NCBI GenBank assembly: GCA_026724425.1
Contig: JAIUCV010000001.1
Span: 18,706,556 to 18,770,555, forward strand
From: Erythrophleum ivorense
Lineage: Eukaryota; Streptophyta; Magnoliopsida; Fabales; Fabaceae
Reading direction: 5' to 3'
DNA length: 64,000 bases
The notes beneath the pieces were generated by a model. That model searched no databases, was not told the DNA's origin, and was given only the letters and a program-made list of their open reading frames with translations. Made by a program: the position numbers and the translations under genes. This document shows, piece after piece, positions 35,985 through 46,795 of the stretch (positions within the stretch are counted from its first letter, which is position 1; each line of letters starts with the position of its first letter).

Positions 35985-38900
35985 ATCGTACAGTCCCAAC
36001 TTGGAAAGGAATGAAGTGAAGGGAACAAGATCAAGAGGCTTCGTATATATGTCAGCAAGTTGATCAGTAGACTTGATGGGTAATAAGTGAATGGTACGAG
36101 CTTGGAACTTCTCACGAATGATATGGCAGTCGAGTTCGATGTGTTTTGTTCGTTCGTGGAAGGTCGGATTTGCAGCAATGTGTCGGGCTGACTAGTTGTC
36201 ACAATAGAGCAGTGCCGGATATGGGTGAGGGATATGAAGATCATGAAGAAGATAGAGGAGCCATTGCACTTCACATGTCGTGGATGCAAGAGCTCTATAC
36301 TCGGCTTCGGAAGAAGATCGGGATACAGTGTTCTGTTTCTTGGAACGCCAAGATATAAGAGCGTTATCAAGAAAAATATAGAATCCTGTAATAGAACGGC
36401 GAGAGTCAACTCAACCAGCCCAGTCGGAATCGCTGAAGGCTTTCAGTCGAAGATCAAAGTTGGAAGGGAAGAATAAGCCTTTGTCAGGGCATCTTTTAAT
36501 ATAACGGAGGACACGATGAGCAGCCTTTAAGTGTTTGTCAGTTGGAGAAGCCATGAACTGGCTAAGTTGCTAGACGATGAAAGTAATATCAGGCCTAGTA
36601 GTGGTAAGATAGAGTAAACAACCAACAAGAGTGCGATAAGTAGAGGCATCACAGAGAATAGTGCCATCATCTTTGGAAAGTTTGACGTAGTGATCCATTG
36701 GGGTCTTTATAAGTTTGCATGCCAGGAAACCAGAATCTTCAAGGATCTCTAGAGCAAATTTACACTAGTTTAAGGAAATACCACGTTTGGATTGGGCAAT
36801 CTCAAGTCCTAGAAAAAACTTAAGATCACCCAGATCTTTGATCTTGAAAGCATTATCAAGGAGAGACTTGATTCATTGAATCTCAAAGAGATCATCACCT
36901 GTCAAGATAACATCATCAATGTAGATGAGTAGTGTTGTGAAAGATGAAGATGTCTTGTGAACAAACAGTGAATAGTCTAACTTCGATTGGGTATAGCCAT
37001 AAGAAATCAAAGCAGAAGAAAGCTTAGAATACCATTAACGACTGGCCTGCTTAAAACCATATAGGGACTTTTGTAGGCGGCACACAAGCTTTGGAGCAGG
37101 TGAAGTAAAACCAAGAGGCAACACCATATAGACTTCCTCGTCTAAATCACCATGGAGAAATGCGTTGTTAACATCAAGTTGCTGTAAGTACCAGTTATGA
37201 GCCGCAGCTAGAGCCAACAGTAGGCGAACAGTAGATAGCTTTGCAACAGGGGAAAACGTGTCAATATAATCAACACCTTCTGTTTGGGTATAGCCTTTGG
37301 CAATGAGACAGGATTTATGCCTTTTGATAGTGCCATCCGCTTTATATTTGATTTAAAGACCCACTTACAACCAATTGGACATTTGCCTGGTGATAACTCA
37401 GTAAGAATCCAAGTGTTATTCTGTTCGAGTGCCTGAATCTCAGCATCCGTAACTTTATGCCAAACTTCATGTCGTACAGCTTGAGAATATGTCTTTGGTT
37501 TAGAGTGGACAGAAATAGACAAACAGAAACGTTTATAGGGAACAGAAAGATTGTCATAAGAGATAATAGAAGAAATAGAATGAGGTGAGGAGAAAGTACC
37601 TGTACTAATGGAAGGTAGGTCAGCTGAAAAGAGGAGGGCATGGTGATAATCATGCAAGGAAGATGGGAGTTGACGCTGTCTGGTAGAATGACGTGGAGTA
37701 GAAGGTATGGAAGTGTTAGTCTAAGGTTCGAGGGTAGACGGTGATGAAGAAGATACAGGAAGGGGGTCAAGAAAGTCCAAAGTGGGAATGGGTTGTGGCA
37801 GAGATATGACAAAAGTGTCAGAAGAGGCTTGACCATCTGTAAAAGGAAAAACATTTTCGTAGAAATAGACATCACGTGAGAGAAAAATAAAGCGAGATTT
37901 GAGGTCCAATAAAAGATAGCCTTTAGTGCCATTTTTAAAGCCAAGGAAAATGCATTTTCGAGCACGTGGGTCAAACTTGGTTGTGTTGAGAAATAGTAGA
38001 AGCAAAATAAAGACATCTAAAGACACGTAGAACAGATAAGTCAGGTAATTCATTGAAAAATTTAAAATATGGAGAGTGATTATTAAGAAGAGGTGTTGGC
38101 AGCCTATTAATGATGTAAGTAGTGTGTTTAATGGCATAAAACCAATATATTTTTGGAAGGTGTGATTGAAAAAGAAGTGATCGATCAACGTTTAAAAGAT
38201 GCTAATGTTTGTGTTCAACGATGCTATTTTGCTGGGGAGTCTCAATACAAGTTGTCTGATGAAGAATTCCTTTGGATTTAAAAAAGTCAGACATAGAAAA
38301 TTCAACCCCATTATCTGATCAAATGATTTGAGCACGATTATGAAACTGATTATCAGAAAAAATAATAAAATCTTGTAAAGCTTTGCATGTTTTAGCTTTG
38401 CTGCGTAAAAGAATAGTCTAGGTATATCTGGAAAAATCGTCAACAATGGTCATGAAATACTTATAACCATCAATAGAAATAAGATGATAAGGACCCTAAA
38501 TATCGACGTGTAATAGAGAAAGTATCATAGTAGAATGAGAAGAGCTTACAGGGAAGGGAAGTCTTTTTTTCTTAGCAAAATGGCACGTATCACAATACTC
38601 AAGATTCTTATTACAGGAGACATATGAATATTGCTGTTGTAAGCAGTGCAAAGTAGAAGGGGACAGATGTCCTAAACGACAATGCCAATGGTCAAAGGTT
38701 TTAGGATGAACAGATGATATGGCAGCTTGGGAAGTCAGACAAGTCAGTTGAGGAGTATGATGTTGCATGATGTAGAGGCCCTCACTTTCATTAGCTGAAC
38801 CAATCATCTTCCATGAGTGCAGGTCTAGAATGAGGCAATGATAATTCTGAAAAATGACCCAACAAAGTAGAGATTTAGTAAGTTTAGAAATTGAGAGAAT

Positions 38901-39300
38901 CTGAAATTGAAATTCTAGTATGAAAAGGACATCATCAATAACAAGAGAAGTGAAAATTCAAACAGTACCAGAATACTGAGCAATAAGAGAAGAACCATTA
39001 GGTAAATGAACAGTGGTAGGTGTTATAGAAGTATAAGAGATGAAAAAGGAAAGAGAAGAACATACATGTGCTATGGCTCCTGTATCGATGATCCAGGAGG
39101 TACTGAAGGAAAAAGAGCTAATGTAATATGGTTACCTGTACTGGTTGAGACATGGTTTATGGTATGAGTAGGTGGAGTAGAATCACTTTGAACCAATTTT
39201 AAGAATTTCTGATATTGTTCAGCTGTAAGACCAAGTTTGGCTGATGGTGAGTCTGACTGTATGGAATGCGAAGATTGAAGCACTGAGGCAGAAGTATCTC
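35985..39300 (-). pseudogene. pol: Broken Copia pol: protease, integrase, reverse transcriptase, RNase H
   Basis: Domains in order on the minus strand. Protease: WIIDTGAIAHV, with the DTGA at 39075-39086 intact. GAG-pre-integrase zinc domain: WHCRLGHLS then CDTCHFAKK (about 38560-38700). Integrase core about 38190-38520: IVDDFSR, SDNGVEF, and ETPQQN...VEHKH. Reverse transcriptase: QLDVNNAFLHGDLDEEVYM (about 37120-37176) and catalytic YIDD at 36912-36923. RNase H about 36050-36480: SRRSITGF, SSSEAEYRALA, FHERTKHIELDCH, LADIYTKPL near 36032-36058. Frames shift repeatedly (overlapping readable pieces 37342-38016 and 37721-38188), and a stop interrupts CDN*SARHIA. It cannot make an active polymerase. 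Plus-strand frames at 36146-36358 and 36225-36476 and the out-of-frame minus frame 35957-36409 are shadows. Confidence 0.9.
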
Positions 39301-40249
39301 AAGGTTCTTGACTGATGTTATTAACCGAGGCAGATTGATGTTTAAACTTGAATCCAGGAGGGAAGCCGTGTTTCTTATAGCATGTCTCCATGGTATGTCT
39401 TGGTTTTCCATAAAAAGTACATTGTTTGGTACTTCTATCTTGCCGTGAAGAGGAGTTTAGATTCCTTCCTGCCTTACTAAGCAAAATCTTGGATTCAGAG
39501 GGCACATCAAGAATTCCCATCTCTCGTTCTTGTTGAAGAACAAGAGAGAAAACTTTGTTCACAGAGGGGAGAGGTTCCAATATCATTATTTGTGACTTAA
39601 TGGTGGAATGACGATCATTAAGCCCTTTTAAAAAATGAATAACGTAGTCTTGCTATTGATACTGACACATTCGTTCAAAAGCACCACAGGAACAATGATT
39701 TTGATAGGAACAAGAAGGAAGAGGACGCAAATTTACTAACTCATCCCAGATAATCTTGATTTTAGTAAAATATTCACTTACAGAGAAATCTCCTTGTTTC
39801 AGAGAATGAAGCTCTTCTTGCAAATCGGAGATACGAAACATATCACTTTGTGAATATCGACTCCTTAAGTCATCCAAAATATCATAGGCCTTGTCAATCC
39901 ATAATATACTCTGAGCGATTGTGGAAGATAAAGATCAAGTAAGCCACATAACTACCATAGTGTTGCAGTGCTCCCATTGCGAAAACAGAGGATCGGTGAA
40001 GTTGGGAGCCTTGATAAATCCATCAACAAATCTGAATTTGTTCTTCGATTGAAGAGCCATCTTCATGGCTCTGAACCATGAATGGTAATTGGATCCCGAA
40101 AGTACTGGAGTGACTAACACCAACGTAGGATTTTCATTAGGATGTAAGTAGAACGGATTTGCTGGATTTTGCATTGCATCTTGAAGCTGTGACGAGGATG
40201 AATTAGCCATAGTGCTACCAGAATCAGCCATGGCGAAAGGGAAAACCAA
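39299..40249 (-). pseudogene. gag: Broken Copia gag (UBN2 type) with damaged zinc knuckle
   Basis: Starts at 40249 or the next Met. NPFYLHPNENP is followed by LSGSNYHSWFRAMKMALQSK, the classical DUF4219/UBN2 start, then FRISDLQEELHSLKQGDFSV at about 39770-39840. A stop (TAG between two Gln codons near 39652) separates it from the rest. The zinc knuckle at 39380-39421 reads CTFYGKPRHTMETC: the second Cys of CCHC is Tyr (codon 39410-39412), so RNA binding would be impaired even without the stop. Readable pieces: 39935-40249, 39653-39877, 39299-39586. Confidence 0.88.
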
Positions 40250-40305
40250 GAATCAATCAAGAAAATGAGAATAGAAGTAGAAGGATCGAAGAAATCAATG
40301 GCATA

Positions 40306-40317
40306 GCTTTGATACCA
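40306..40317 (-). other. Primer-binding site of the Copia element
   Basis: The minus strand reads TGGTATCAAAGC and abuts the 5' LTR (40318) with no spacer. Confidence 0.85.
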
Positions 40318-40529
40318 TATTACCGAACCATCATCGGAGGGAAACAGGAGAGAGAGAGAGATGAAGGAAAGAATGGAAAAAGTGAGTTATTCTATTATCT
40401 AAACATTGTATAGTATTTATACACGTGGAATTCAACTAGTTTACAGCTCATATATCTTAACTAACTAACTTAATATTAAACTAACTAATGATGAGAAAAA
40501 TTAACCATTTTCTCATGTGTACTCTATCA
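40318..40529 (-). repeat. 5' LTR of the Copia element
   Basis: 212 bp. It starts TGATAGAGTACACATG and ends CGGTAATA in element sense, about 95% like 35742-35959 by eye. Confidence 0.9.
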
Positions 40530-40534
40530 CAATA
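40530..40534. repeat. Target-site duplication of the Copia element (CAATA), second copy
   Basis: It matches 35737-35741 exactly and directly follows the 5' LTR terminus. Confidence 0.9.
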
Positions 40535-42300
40535 CAGTATGGCCTTCTAGAATATGATCATGAAGTACATATTTATGTCCAATTAAGATATATAATTAGA
40601 ATTAATTGAATGATGTGGGCATCCAGTTATAGCTTCGTAATTCATAATAAAGATTCTGCTTGAAATTTAAAAGTAATGTGCTTGCTAAAATGTTTCTGCA
40701 CTCTGACTTAGTAATTGTTGATGCGGTTGAAATTATAGGTTGAAACAAACCTTTTACATAGAGAATGGAGATTGATCCCTTCTGATGATAATTTTTTCCA
40801 GCTTTTTCAACGATTAGGACAATATCAAGCTTAGCATGTACAAGTTGGTACAGAATAATAATAATGATATATCTTGGAAGGAAGTCATAGTCAATTTAAT
40901 GTAAGAAATATATATGATTAATGTTTAGACCTACGAGAAGTTGGGACGAATAGCGTTTCATGACTAAATATATTAAATAAATTTTTTACGTTAATTTCGA
41001 ATTCTTTAAAAGAAAAAAAAACATAAAATTTAGGCAAAAATTTTTAAGTATTTGTTATGATATTAAAAAAATATAAATAAACCAATGTTGAGTTACAAAA
41101 AAAAAAGGGCCAAAATATATTTTTAATTCTCTTACTTTACATTAGATTTCATTTTTGTCCATCTAAAACTTGTTAGTTCCAATTTCATTTCTTAATTCTT
41201 GAACTCCGTCAATATTTTTCTCTCTTAACTCTGTGAAATGCTTGGAGTAAATTTGATGTGGTATTCCAAATGTCAATTGTTTGATATGTATTGTGACCAA
41301 AATTCACTTTTCAAAGTCTAACTTTATACCAAGTTATATTTTCATCCCCTAAGATTTCTTAATTTCATTTTTGTCTTTTAACTATCTAAATTTCATCGAC
41401 GTTTTACTTTTCCTCACTCTATCAGAATGGTGAATCCAACGTGGCATTATTCCACGTGTTCGAAAGTTGACTTCATGTAATTCATCATCCTTGGCACATC
41501 TCATAATATGCCAAAATCAACCAAATTATAGTTAGGGTTCATGGAGTGTTTTGGGTGGCAGAGCTGCTTTGATGGAACTTGGAAATGGATGGAATTTAGA
41601 GAGGTATATAATTTTATGTATTGAATATCATCGTATCTTAATTCAAGAAAAGAATCAAAACTTCCAAAGGATTTCATAACTCCTTACGACTTTCCAGCCC
41701 CGTATCTTTACCTTACTTCTATTTATAGATTCCTTACCAAGAAAGTAAATAGCAGAAATGCTAAGAATAACGATCATATTGGGTGGGTTGTTTTCCAAAG
41801 TCCCATATTAGTGGGTTCAAGAGAAGAAGAGTATATAGAGTGCTATAAATAAGACTTCTTGGTTATTGGTATAGGTACTACAATAAGTCCAGTCATATGA
41901 CTGCTATAAAGGTGTAGTCGCGGTATCAAGTAGTTGTGAATAAGAGAAGATTTGTGATAAACATCAATTTTATAGATTTTATTTCTCTTAATTTGGACAT
42001 TTTGGTGATGAATTATGGTTTAATAGATCTAATTAGATAATATTTAATTTTATTAACTATTTTTTACACTTTAATAATTAATTTGTAAAATTATTGGTTT
42101 TTAATGCATATTCTTTTAAATAATTTTGTAAATTGTTCTACTTAATATTTTTTATTATTTGTGCATATTTTGATAGGCAATGGAAATTTAAAGGATAAAA
42201 GCCACATCTTGTAACCTAAAAGGAGAAATAATTAGCCAGAATTTTTAATAAATTTTGAGAAAATAAAAAAATGGGAAGAAGTGGAGTTGAAGTGGACGTG
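40535..42300. other. Intergenic DNA with a possible short interspersed repeat near 41100-41500
   Basis: No gene. 41120-41450 has the TTTCATTTTTGTCC...TAATTTCATTTTTGTCTT style common to decayed plant non-autonomous repeats, with two similar segments (about 41125-41165 and 41340-41380). Boundaries cannot be drawn. Confidence 0.35.
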
Positions 42301-42339
42301 AATTAGAAGCTCTCACATGCTCAGGAGATATAAGGCATT

Positions 42340-43400
42340 TCACTCACCTTCAAATGGGTTTTCATGCATTAGGAGGCATTAACACGTGGATATATGAATC
42401 ACGTGTAGGCAAAATCACACACACGGGTCACAAGGAAGGCTTGGGCTCTCTCATATCACACTCCACGGCCTACATAATCATGCATTCACTCACTTTTCAT
42501 TCATGGGCTGCCACCAAAAATACACACATCCAGCTCCACCTAGTTGTACTCCAATGCACACATACTCACTCTTTCACACACAAAATGCATGAGTTCAGGC
42601 ATAGAAACATGGAAGCTCGGGGTTCATGATGCATGGCTGGCCATATTTATGAATATAATCTCTCTTTTATTCACTTCTAGCTCATCTAGTCACACACACA
42701 CGCTCCACATGGTAAGAGATAGGATACACGGGCTCTTCTCTTCTTGACACGTTCACACGAGGCACCAGACCATGCACCCAACACAGCATTCCCATTCTTC
42801 ACACGTAGCATGACATCTACATCTACTCATTCATACACACACAATAGCTATATGAAGCAGAAGCAGAAGCAGAAGCACATGCACAGCACGAGTTCAATGC
42901 AAGGATACACTTTAGCAATTCATTCACATGGAATACAGAGGCATGAGCTCTAGCATCCAGCCACGTCATTCATACACGTATAATCATCCACTCACACATC
43001 CAACACTCATTGATATGCATGCACCATTAAAACATGCACAGCAGCTCACGCCACTCTCATAGAGCACACTCATGGCTTTCACTCATGTGGAAGCTCAAGT
43101 AGAAACATACTCATGTACACGGAAGCACATATGGGGCATTTCATTTGATTCATCACGTACACATAGACAACACAAGAGATGAGCTGAAGAGAGTAGAACG
43201 TGATAATCACATGGAAACTAACACGGGTAGAATGTGAGTGGCTCGGGTTTGGATGGTGAAGCTATGGGTTCAGGTCTAGGAGGAAAAAAAAGGAGAAGAG
43301 AGCACGAGCACACATAAGGAAGTATCATTATTCATTCTTCCATCAAGCTCATGAATCCATGGCTTACCTCCTTCTACTCCTCCATCCATTTCCTCCAATG
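42340..43400. repeat. CA/CAT-rich block of unusual composition
   Basis: About 1 kb is dominated by CACAC, CATTCAT and ATGCA words (for example 42416-42430, 42688-42704, 42830-42848) and stands out against the AT-rich neighbours. It also holds an (AAGCAG)n run at 42856-42877. Frames at 42354-42629, 42544-42747 and 42744-42953 exist only because of this low-complexity composition. It may belong to the decayed LTR that ends at 44446. Confidence 0.45.
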
Positions 43401-44446
43401 GAAGCTTGAATCCACTTAGGTAGCTAGCTGAGAATGTGACTTCCATGGATGAAGATTTGAGCTCTAAGATTCATCCCCAAATTTGGCTAACTTCTCTTCT
43501 CCCTATTCTTTACTTTTAACATTAATTTCCTTGTTTAATTTAACTAAGTTTAGCTTGTTAAATGGAGATTTTGATGGCTGATTATATTAGATTCAATTGC
43601 TTTGTAATTTTGCTTATAATTTCACATTTGGAAACTTATTTTGAAGCCTAAGTATTTGTAGAAATTCTAGACTTAATAGGTGTCCAATTTGTTAGTTAAT
43701 TCCTCTTGTTTTTAGGCTATTTAGTGCAATGATCATTATATTAAGTGGCTAAAATTTTGTGTGATATTTGTACTTGAGGAAATATTTAATATAATTGGTT
43801 GATTAACATCTCTAAGTGAATTGTTCAGTGATTTTAATGAGCATTTAGGTACTATTTTGATGTGTTCTTATTCCTTACACAAATGGCTAATTTTTTATGG
43901 TTCTTTGTGGTTGCAAACTCCTTGATCATTAGCAATTTGAGTCTTGGATGGTAATTCAAGAATTTTTATAAATAATACACCAAAAAGTAAGAAGTTAAGT
44001 CCAAGTTTCGGTATATCGAAAAGGAGCAAGAATAATTGAATTCTAGGAGGTCCATTCAAAAGCTAGTTACCACTCTGCCTAATTGTTGTCATTACTTAGT
44101 TTTAAGTTTTAAGTTCTTGTTATTTTCTTTAATTCATTTAAATTCTAGTAAGTCAAAACTCCCCTAAACACGTCTTTTTTAATCACACTAGGAGAACTCT
44201 TTCATAGATAATTAAAAGCAAACTATTTGAGAAATGACTTAGGTTGTGCCACTAGCTACAAATCTTTATTACAACCTAGTATCTTTTGATGTCTTTCAAT
44301 AAGACAATTCTCAATTTTTAATGTTTCTGTTAAAAAATTATAAGAGTTAAAAATTTTAATACAGTTATCTTTGTCAAGATTGTTTAAATCTTTGTGTCCT
44401 TTTCTTTTCTTTCTCTTGTGTGTGCTTTTATTGTTGGGTCTCAACA
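43401..44446 (+). mobile_element. Probable 3' portion of a decayed plus-strand LTR
   Basis: A sequence ending TGGGTCTCAACA at 44446 is followed after 2 bp by a primer-site-like motif, so the DNA to its left is probably an LTR. Its start could not be found. No frame here is coding (44256-44444 minus is a shadow). Confidence 0.35.
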
Positions 44447-44448
44447 GG

Positions 44449-44461
44449 TGGTATTAAAGCC
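44449..44461 (+). other. Primer-binding-site-like motif
   Basis: TGGTATTAAAGCC matches the Met-tRNA site TGGTATCAGAGCC at 11 of 13 positions and directly follows a CA-ending sequence. The interior after it is lost within about 270 bp, where another LTR begins. Confidence 0.4.
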
Positions 44462-44963
44462 ATTGGTTTTGGCCTAGGGAGGAGAGAGAAAGGAGCATGA
44501 GGTGCTATATCAATAATCCAGGTGAGTCCTAATGCCATGTCAACAAGTCTCGATACCACTTCAGTGATTTTTGGAGAGAGGTTGATTCTTTCTAATTTTG
44601 GTGTTCTGGTTCCATTTTTTAGGTTGATTTTCTCAAATTTATGTTATGGTATTTATTATTAGTTAGTTGGGTAAAAGTATTCAATTGAGTTATTAAATAC
44701 CATGATATTGAAGTATGAGATTGTAACACCCTTAAAAAATCAGGATTTTTTAATTATTTGGTATTTTATGAAATGAATTTATTAAGCTTTAATAAGATGA
44801 ATTTGAATGAAATGACTTTAAATATGAAAAATACGAGGTAAATAAGAGCCATAGGAATTTTTGAGATTTAAGAGGGGTCCAGGGGGCTAGGGGCAAAATT
44901 GTTAATTGTCACCTAGATGAACTTTGATAAATTTTTCAAAAGGTTCGGATGTCAAGAACTAGC

Positions 44964-44966
<3 letters not shown>

Positions 44967-44998
<32 letters not shown>
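44967..44998. repeat. (AT)16 microsatellite
   Basis: An uninterrupted dinucleotide run. Confidence 0.95.
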
Positions 44999-45001
<3 letters not shown>

Positions 45002-45477
45002 AATAGTTAGTAAATAATATGCAAAAAATTATAAAATTTATTTTGTAAAATTTTGAAAACATTAGGATCAAAAAATGGCCTTGAATAATTAAGAGCTTAT
45101 ACAGAGATGAACTAAACCCCAAAGCTTAAGTTAACTGCCTTATGAGATTTAGTGCAGAAAGATCTACCAGATGGTGATGATAGAATCCGAAAATGTGGTC
45201 TTAAAATGGAGATATAAGTGAAAAACAAATGGAGGTGCTTATCTGTGACCCTTCCACCAGGGGCAAAATACTAATTTGGACTCTAAAATAATCAAATATT
45301 AAGAAAATAAATAATAAAATACATAACTAAAGAACTTAAGTGGGACCTATATAGGCCCAAATAATATTAAAATATAGCAGAGCATACAGAGAATACAGGT
45401 TAAATGAAATATTACGGAGAATCTATGAAAGGATACATCAACAAAATAGTGGCATTTTTGTAAATTCTAGCCAAGAA

Positions 45478-45567
45478 GGTGCTAATGTGGCACCATGAGC
45501 AAGGAACGTGTTGATGTGGTGCCATGTGCAGGGAAAGTAGTGATGTGGCACCATGTGTAGAGAATTC
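45478..45567 (+). repeat. Three tandem units of about 30 bp inside the older LTR
   Basis: The units share GATGTGGCACCATGTG-like cores: GCTAATGTGGCACCATGAGC, TTGATGTGGTGCCATGTGCA and TGATGTGGCACCATGTGTAG. They open a short minus-strand frame that is not a gene. Confidence 0.75.
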
Positions 45568-46790
45568 TCTGGAGACTACACATGTTACGAAGTGATGACA
45601 CTGTTTTACATTAGCAAATCTTAGTAAAAGATTGTAATATAGTGTTTTATGAAAAGTTACTGTTGATGTCATTACTAACACTAGATGACATAGCTGTTAA
45701 TTCAAGTAGTAATAAATGCAAAGTTATCTTCACAAAAAAGAGGAAAGTAACCATGGTTAAAATTTAACTACAAATTTTCTCTTCTCCTCCTCCTCCTCAT
45801 GTTTTGTCCATGACAAGAACAAAAGAGAAATTTTGTTGTTTTCATAAATCTAAGCTAAGAAAAAGGTAGAGAATTTATATATGTAATTAATGGATTCATG
45901 TGATTCAAAAAAATTCATATTCTTGGAATCTTTTCTATAAATTTTGGAATTTTGAACTTCAAGAAGCCATGGAAGAGATTGAAGAGAAAATAATAAGAGA
46001 ATAATGGGAGAAATCTTAAAGAAGAAATAGATTAATATAATCTTGATTTTTGTGAAGATTTAGGAAGATACCCTTGAATTCCATTTTGTTAAAAGTGTAG
46101 AATATTTATAGAATTCCTGGAAATTGTTTTTAGGGCTTTTATCTATCTCCCTTGATTATGTATTGTTGGCTTGTTAACAAGAGAAGATATGATGGCTTTA
46201 GACCCCTCTATGGGGTAAAGAAATAAGTTGGCTTTATATCTCTCTAACTAAAGATATGCTCACTTAAATGGGTTCCATTGAGGTCAAGTGGCATGTAGCC
46301 TATGAGAAATTGGGACTTAGATGAAGAAAAATGGAAGTTGCTTCCTAATAAGCCTAAATTGACCCTAAAACACAAGTTAGACTAAAGTGGGGATACGTGT
46401 GAATAATAAGACTTTAAATGGATTCAAATGGGCTAATTTGTATTATGAATTGATGCTTGTAGGCCAAACTAATCTAAACACACCAAGTTGTGGGTGTCAA
46501 GTGGTGGAAAACCAAGGTAAAGAACAAGAACAAGGGGTTGGTAACAATTTGAGCCTCCATCAAGCCTAAGGTAGCTTTCTCTCCACTTCTTGCAAGCAAT
46601 TGAGTGCTTGTATGAGTTGATATGCTTGTGTGTGTAGTTACTTGATGCTTTCATGAAATATGGTCCATTATGTTTTCATATGAGCTTTGTGAGCACCTTA
46701 TGTTTATGAAAAGTTTATGTGATGGCTCTTAGCTCCCTACGGCATGGAATTGGGCGTAGTAGCTCTTCCTTGACTTTAAGTTGAGATTGG

Positions 46791-46795
46791 TAGAG
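46791..46795. repeat. Target-site duplication (TAGAG), left copy
   Basis: TAGAG directly precedes TGTAACGC at 46796; TAGAG at 56113-56117 directly follows GTGTTACA at 56112. Confidence 0.85.

Larger units (their letters stand above)
35742..40529 (-). mobile_element. Complete, inactive Ty1/Copia LTR retrotransposon (small, Ale/Retrofit-like)
   Basis: A 4.79-kb element on the minus strand: 5' LTR 40318-40529, primer site 40306-40317, gag, protease, integrase, reverse transcriptase, RNase H, polypurine tract 35960-35966 and 3' LTR 35742-35959. Integrase before reverse transcriptase makes it Copia. Small size, LTRs of about 215 bp and a UBN2-type gag fit the Ale/Retrofit lineage, which is an inference. 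The LTRs differ at about 9 positions plus a 6-base GA-repeat length change, so the insertion is younger than the Tekay element. Target duplication CAATA is perfect. Coding frames carry stops and frameshifts. Confidence 0.93.
44722..46790 (+). mobile_element. Older plus-strand Gypsy LTR, part before the nested insertion
   Basis: It begins TGTAACACCCTT at 44722. At its right end it reads TAGCTCTTCCTTGACTTTAAG, matching the complement of the minus-strand LTR near 62245-62265. It is interrupted at 46795/46796 by a nested element and resumes at 56113. The frames at 45412-45681, 46387-46569 and 46469-46654 lie in this LTR and are not genes. Confidence 0.7.

Noticed and set aside
36146..36476. Plus-strand frames of 70 and 83 codons
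   Set aside because: Antisense shadows of the Copia RNase H domain, which is clearly readable on the minus strand.
42354..42953. Three overlapping plus-strand frames in the CA/CAT-rich block
   Set aside because: The frames follow from low-complexity CAC/CAT repetition; the His/Thr/Ser-rich products are not credible.
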